Part shown: positions 60,793-64,000 of the stretch, piece after piece
Layout of the letters: each line of letters starts with the position of its first letter
Numbering within the stretch: position 1 is the first letter of the stretch
Assembly: GCA_902794535.1 (NCBI GenBank)
Contig: CADBHQ010000013.1
Location: 24,330 to 88,329 of the forward strand
Reading direction: 5' to 3'
Length of the DNA: 64,000 bases
Source of the DNA: Fibrobacter succinogenes
Lineage (GTDB): Bacteria; Fibrobacterota; Fibrobacteria; Fibrobacterales; Fibrobacteraceae
Translations under genes and position numbers: made by a program
The notes under the pieces: generated by a model
The model's database searches: none
What the model was told of the DNA's origin: nothing
Seen by the model: the letters and a program-made list of their open reading frames with translations, nothing else

Positions 60793-62223
60793 CTATTTTT
60801 CGGTCTTGGTAGGGACTTTCACTCCGAAATCAGTCAAGATATCAGAACTCTCCATATAAGCCTTGAGTTTAGCCTTACGAGCCACAGCATCCTCGCCAAG
60901 ACTTTCGTCAATTAACTCATAGAGCGGCATCAAGCGATTTCCGGAGAAATCGACAAGCGTTGCATTCTCATCTTTAGTGAGAGACGCTTTCCAGTCGTTC
61001 ACGTCCTTCGCGTTCAACATCTTGGAATCCGAAATTTTCATTGCCTTGTCAGCATCGCCACCAGAAACAGTCACGTTGACGTTCAGCTCCTTATAGTATT
61101 CCTCATAACTTTCATACACTTCAGCATCAACAGCCTCAGCATCATCGACAAGCACTTCATCTACGATACCGAATACATTCTGGTAAGCCGCTTTCGCATA
61201 ATCAGCAAGCGCAAACTCATAGGCACGTGTCGACATCATAGTCTGACGGATACGGCCTCCCAGCGTAGAGCCCAGCACGACATGCGTTCCGTAACGTTCT
61301 ATCAACTTCTTGAAACCAGCGTTATCGCTCGGGAATTTTGCATCAAGACCATTAATGGCATTATAGGCCGACTTTTTCATGCCGTCTGCGACGACATCGT
61401 CCAATTCGCTTTCTTCTATATCGACGGTCTTTATAGCAACATTAACATAAGTCGCCGCAAGTTCCCAGGCTTCACCACCATATTCCAAGTAACCAAAGCT
61501 AGACTCAAGTTCCCCATAGAACCAGCCGACATCAAAGCCAGTTGTCTGGTCCATGTCCACATCTATAGCGCCGACAGCCCATTTGTCAAGCCATAGTTCA
61601 TATTCATAATAACTTTCATCGGACCATTTATGGACATTGACTTTAACCGAAGTGGGACTTTCCGTAATTATTTCGTCATCAATCAAGGTCTTGGTATCAA
61701 AGATTTCGGCCTTGAGAGAACCATAATCGGCATAACCACCGGTAAGAGCGTCGTAGCCATAGCCTACAGCATAAATCTTGTTCGATTTTTTCAAGGTGCT
61801 CGCATTGTCTGGGTAGTCGCCGAAATACTTCTGCACCACGGTAATCGTCTTGTTCTGAGTCGTATCATCGAGGTTTTCAATGATTAACTCACCAGAAAGA
61901 GGCTCGTCCAAGTCGTTCACTGCCACACGGAAATCGACAGTGGCATTACCTTCTCCCGAGGTTTTGCCCAATTTTTGAATAAACATCGTTTTATCCAAAA
62001 GTTTCCAGCTACCGGCGGCTTCAAAAGCGATTTCGTAAACGCTATCCATCATATCGAGTACCAAGGTGTCCCCGACATCCTCCCCATCGATTTTTACCGA
62101 AGAAATTAAACCGTCGCCAGCACTCGAGGAGCTCCCCGAATCCGAACAGGCGGAAAAAACAATGGCAGAGGTGCACATCGCAACCGCTACACAGGAATAT
62201 TTGAGCGTCTTTTTGTAATTCAT
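60793..62223 (-). CDS. MACPF (perforin-fold) lipoprotein with BACON-like N-terminal module
   Basis: 476 residues. Signal peptide with lipobox FSAC (Cys26), a Ser/Gly linker, and a BACON-like beta module (about 38-140: VYEIAFEAAGSWKLLDKTMF). The MACPF domain follows, with the signature YGTHVVLGSTLGG at residues 311-323: Y-G-T-H, one hydrophobic residue, six residues, G-G. The regions before and after fit the two helix clusters that become membrane hairpins. MACPF proteins form pores; in Bacteroides, secreted members (BSAPs) kill related strains. AAGGAG precedes the ATG at 62223. Palindrome copy 2 lies 92 nt upstream. Confidence 0.85.
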   Translation of the reverse strand: MNYKKTLKYSCVAVAMCTSAIVFSACSDSGSSSSAGDGLISSVKIDGEDVGDTLVLDMMDSVYEIAFEAAGSWKLLDKTMFIQKLGKTSGEGNATVDFRVAVNDLDEPLSGELIIENLDDTTQNKTITVVQKYFGDYPDNASTLKKSNKIYAVGYGYDALTGGYADYGSLKAEIFDTKTLIDDEIITESPTSVKVNVHKWSDESYYEYELWLDKWAVGAIDVDMDQTTGFDVGWFYGELESSFGYLEYGGEAWELAATYVNVAIKTVDIEESELDDVVADGMKKSAYNAINGLDAKFPSDNAGFKKLIERYGTHVVLGSTLGGRIRQTMMSTRAYEFALADYAKAAYQNVFGIVDEVLVDDAEAVDAEVYESYEEYYKELNVNVTVSGGDADKAMKISDSKMLNAKDVNDWKASLTKDENATLVDFSGNRLMPLYELIDESLGEDAVARKAKLKAYMESSDILTDFGVKVPTKTEK

Positions 62224-62315
62224 GATGGACTCCTTCTTTGTTATAATTAACACCTATATTTTCTAAAATATTTCTTTTCTAACCAAAATCAAGAAAAAAA
62301 AGTTCCTCGCTATAG

Positions 62316-62326
62316 TCCAAGTTGGA
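62316..62326. promoter_or_regulatory. TCCAACTTGGA palindrome, copy 2 (upstream of the MACPF gene)
   Basis: On the minus strand TCCAACTTGGACTATA, then a T8 run, TTGATT and a TATTTT -10 candidate. It ends 92 nt before the MACPF start. Confidence 0.6.
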
Positions 62327-62452
62327 TTACATTCATTTTACCACACAAAAACTTAACTTTTCATTTTTGCAACCTTCAAGATTTTCAAGTATCTCGACGC
62401 GCACCCCGAAAAGGGGAAATGGTTCCTTCTCGCGTTTTGTTGTTCTGAAAAA

Positions 62453-63490
62453 CTAATCCTTTAGACAACGAACACTGTTTGCGTTGTACTTTACCTCTTC
62501 GTTCAGATAGGCATCGTCTTTAAGCGCTTCTATACGTACCAAGAACGCAGTATAGCCGTGATCATCTGTCGAAGTCCAGAACCGTGCTATATCACCTAAG
62601 GAACGATACTCGCTATCCTTGTAACCTGCAGGCAAAACGTTAAGGCCGTAGTCATCACTTCCGTTTCCATCGCGCAGCCAGTCTGAAGTAGATTTGAGAG
62701 CCTTGCCCTTATTATTTACAATTCCATAAAATAATTCATTCCATTCGTACTTACTCGGCAAGTGCCACCCTTTGGGGCACGCCTCCATAGCCGCATCCCA
62801 TTCGTAAAGTCGACCATATTTTTTACAATTATCCGCATTGTCGTCATAGCAATAGCTATTCGGTGTTTCATACAGAAGATTCTCTGCCATCCAAAGTTGC
62901 GAGCCGATTTTTTCCAATTTATACATTTTACCATCACGGGGATCAACCCTATAATTTTCACTCTTCTCAAACGCATCCGTCAGGCACTGTAACGCAGCCT
63001 CCTTGCTAAACAGTCCAATAAAACTACAAGCGAAAATCGCACCCATTTCAAGAGAATCAAAAGAAGCGTCATTATCTTCATAATCTCCGCTATACATCTG
63101 CCTTAAATCAATGACTGTATTCAGACTAGTGTCCTTGGGAAAAACGACACGTAATTCCCCCTTACGCTGCCCCTCTGAATCATTCTTTTTCACATGGATT
63201 TTCACATCCGCATTACCCAAACCCGATTCCGGCAAGACCGAATCGATAAAAGTGGAATTATTTTCGATACGCCACTCACCGTTGGATTCCAGATTTAGTT
63301 CATAGAAGCTCTCCCCCTTTCCAAGCAACAGCACGCCACCGTTGACAGGCGTCTCACCCAATTTGATAGAAAGCACGTTGTCTTCACCGTTTGCGTCACT
63401 AGAACTGTCCGAATCCGAACAGGCGATGAAACCGACCGCACACAAAGCAAGTGCGATTATCGTGATTTTATGGTTTTGTGCAAATCTCAT
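62453..63490 (-). CDS. FISUMP-domain lipoprotein with the same BACON-like N-terminal module
   Basis: 345 residues. Signal peptide with lipobox FIAC (Cys24). Residues about 35-140 are clearly homologous to the N-terminal module of the MACPF protein (FYELNLESNGEWRIENNSTF, then QMYSGDYEDNDAS against QKYFGDYPDNAS). From about 190 it has the Fibrobacter major paralogous domain: GSQLWMAENLLYETPNSYCY, YGRLYEWDAAMEACPKGWHL, PSKYEWNELF, FWTSTDDHGYTAF and SVRCLKD. FISUMP domains are C-type-lectin-like in appearance and of unknown function. GGAG precedes the ATG at 63490. Confidence 0.9.
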   Translation of the reverse strand: MRFAQNHKITIIALALCAVGFIACSDSDSSSDANGEDNVLSIKLGETPVNGGVLLLGKGESFYELNLESNGEWRIENNSTFIDSVLPESGLGNADVKIHVKKNDSEGQRKGELRVVFPKDTSLNTVIDLRQMYSGDYEDNDASFDSLEMGAIFACSFIGLFSKEAALQCLTDAFEKSENYRVDPRDGKMYKLEKIGSQLWMAENLLYETPNSYCYDDNADNCKKYGRLYEWDAAMEACPKGWHLPSKYEWNELFYGIVNNKGKALKSTSDWLRDGNGSDDYGLNVLPAGYKDSEYRSLGDIARFWTSTDDHGYTAFLVRIEALKDDAYLNEEVKYNANSVRCLKD

Positions 63491-63576
63491 GATTTTCTCC
63501 TTCTTTTGGGGAAACACTTTGTTTCAAATGTATAGTTTTTATTTACAAAATCACGTAAAAAAAACAAATAGATCAT

Positions 63577-63587
63577 TCCAAGTTGGA
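63577..63587. promoter_or_regulatory. TCCAACTTGGA palindrome, copy 3 (upstream of the FISUMP gene)
   Basis: TTCCAACTTGGAA on the minus strand, 86 nt before the FISUMP start, followed by a T8 run and TGATTTTG as in copy 2. Confidence 0.6.
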
Positions 63588-63599
63588 ATAGTCTATATA

Positions 63600-63625
63600 C
63601 AGAAAAGCGGACCGCAAGGTCCGCT
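63600..63625 (-). terminator. Terminator candidate downstream of pheS
   Basis: AGCGGACC (63606-63613) and GGTCCGCT (63618-63625) form a perfect 8-bp stem. Read on the minus strand the hairpin is followed by TTTTCTG. Confidence 0.7.
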
Positions 63626-63684
63626 CGTTCGTAATTTAATTTTTTAGAGCCTTCGACTTCTCACGAGATCGGGCTCATTTTTCT

Positions 63685-63716
63685 AATTCCGAATTCTGAA
63701 TTCCGAAATCCGAATT
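63685..63716. repeat. AATTCYGAATT short palindromic repeats
   Basis: AATTCCGAATT, CTGAATTCCG and AAATCCGAATT follow one another between the terminator candidate and the pheS stop. Low-complexity spacer; nothing else seen here. Confidence 0.45.
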
Positions 63717-63718
63717 AA

Positions 63719-64000
<282 letters not shown>

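Overview
The window looks like a chromosomal segment of a Fibrobacter-type bacterium (Fibrobacterota). The strongest pointer is a lipoprotein at 62453-63490 carrying the Fibrobacter succinogenes major paralogous (FISUMP) domain. Many lipoproteins and large secreted repeat proteins, moderate GC content and AT-rich TATATT-like -10 boxes fit this. The assignment is inferred from protein character, not from a marker-gene comparison.

Layout. 1-9.7 kb is mostly housekeeping: HAD phosphatase (partial), TraB-family protein, two lipoproteins, cmk, rpsA (two apparent frameshifts), coaBC with a degenerate uracil-DNA-glycosylase-like gene, a Vat-type acetyltransferase, an RlmI-like methyltransferase and nrdR. 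9.7-20.2 kb holds transketolase, a 2371-residue secreted repeat/VWA protein and an outer-membrane-like protein with a Ser/Lys tail. 20.2-30.6 kb has a membrane glycosyltransferase with a C-terminal NPCBM domain plus its GT2 partner, gmk, a Sua5-type enzyme, a large DUF349 protein and priA. 30.7-37.6 kb is accessory: an N-terminally shortened PD-(D/E)XK nuclease/transposase behind an attenuator-like leader, a VanX-like dipeptidase, a TonB-receptor-like protein, a nitrilase-family enzyme, a 43-residue HTH-like microprotein behind a palindromic promoter, a maltokinase-like protein and a 46-residue Cys-containing peptide. 37.6-49.7 kb has a secreted carbohydrate-binding-like protein, the gltX-BON-WYL-queA operon, a small lipoprotein pair built from one repeated domain, an AGCS symporter, ispD, and a zinc-type ArsR repressor with its metal exporter. 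49.7-56.1 kb has galE, tRNA-Gly followed by about 480 bp of structured repeats ending in copies of the tRNA 3' end, a hipBA toxin-antitoxin pair, rnd, a 5-FCL-like gene and a TrmH methyltransferase.

56.1-63.6 kb is the most interesting region. It has a GGDEF cyclase, a clan CD legumain-type (C13) protease that appears to be the C-terminal half of a periplasmic-binding lipoprotein, a BMP-type binding lipoprotein, a MACPF (perforin-fold) lipoprotein, and a FISUMP lipoprotein sharing the MACPF protein's N-terminal module. The palindrome TCCAACTTGGA occurs 86-97 nt upstream of three of these genes in the same orientation. I propose a candidate extracytoplasmic sensor-protease-pore system. The window ends in pheS.

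Gene starts were moved from the longest ORF to the start supported by a ribosome binding site, signal peptide or family alignment. Several genes have a -10 box ending 6-7 nt before the start codon, which suggests leaderless transcripts. Three frameshifts in otherwise well-conserved frames (two in rpsA, one in the PBP-C13 gene) raise the possibility of local sequence errors.
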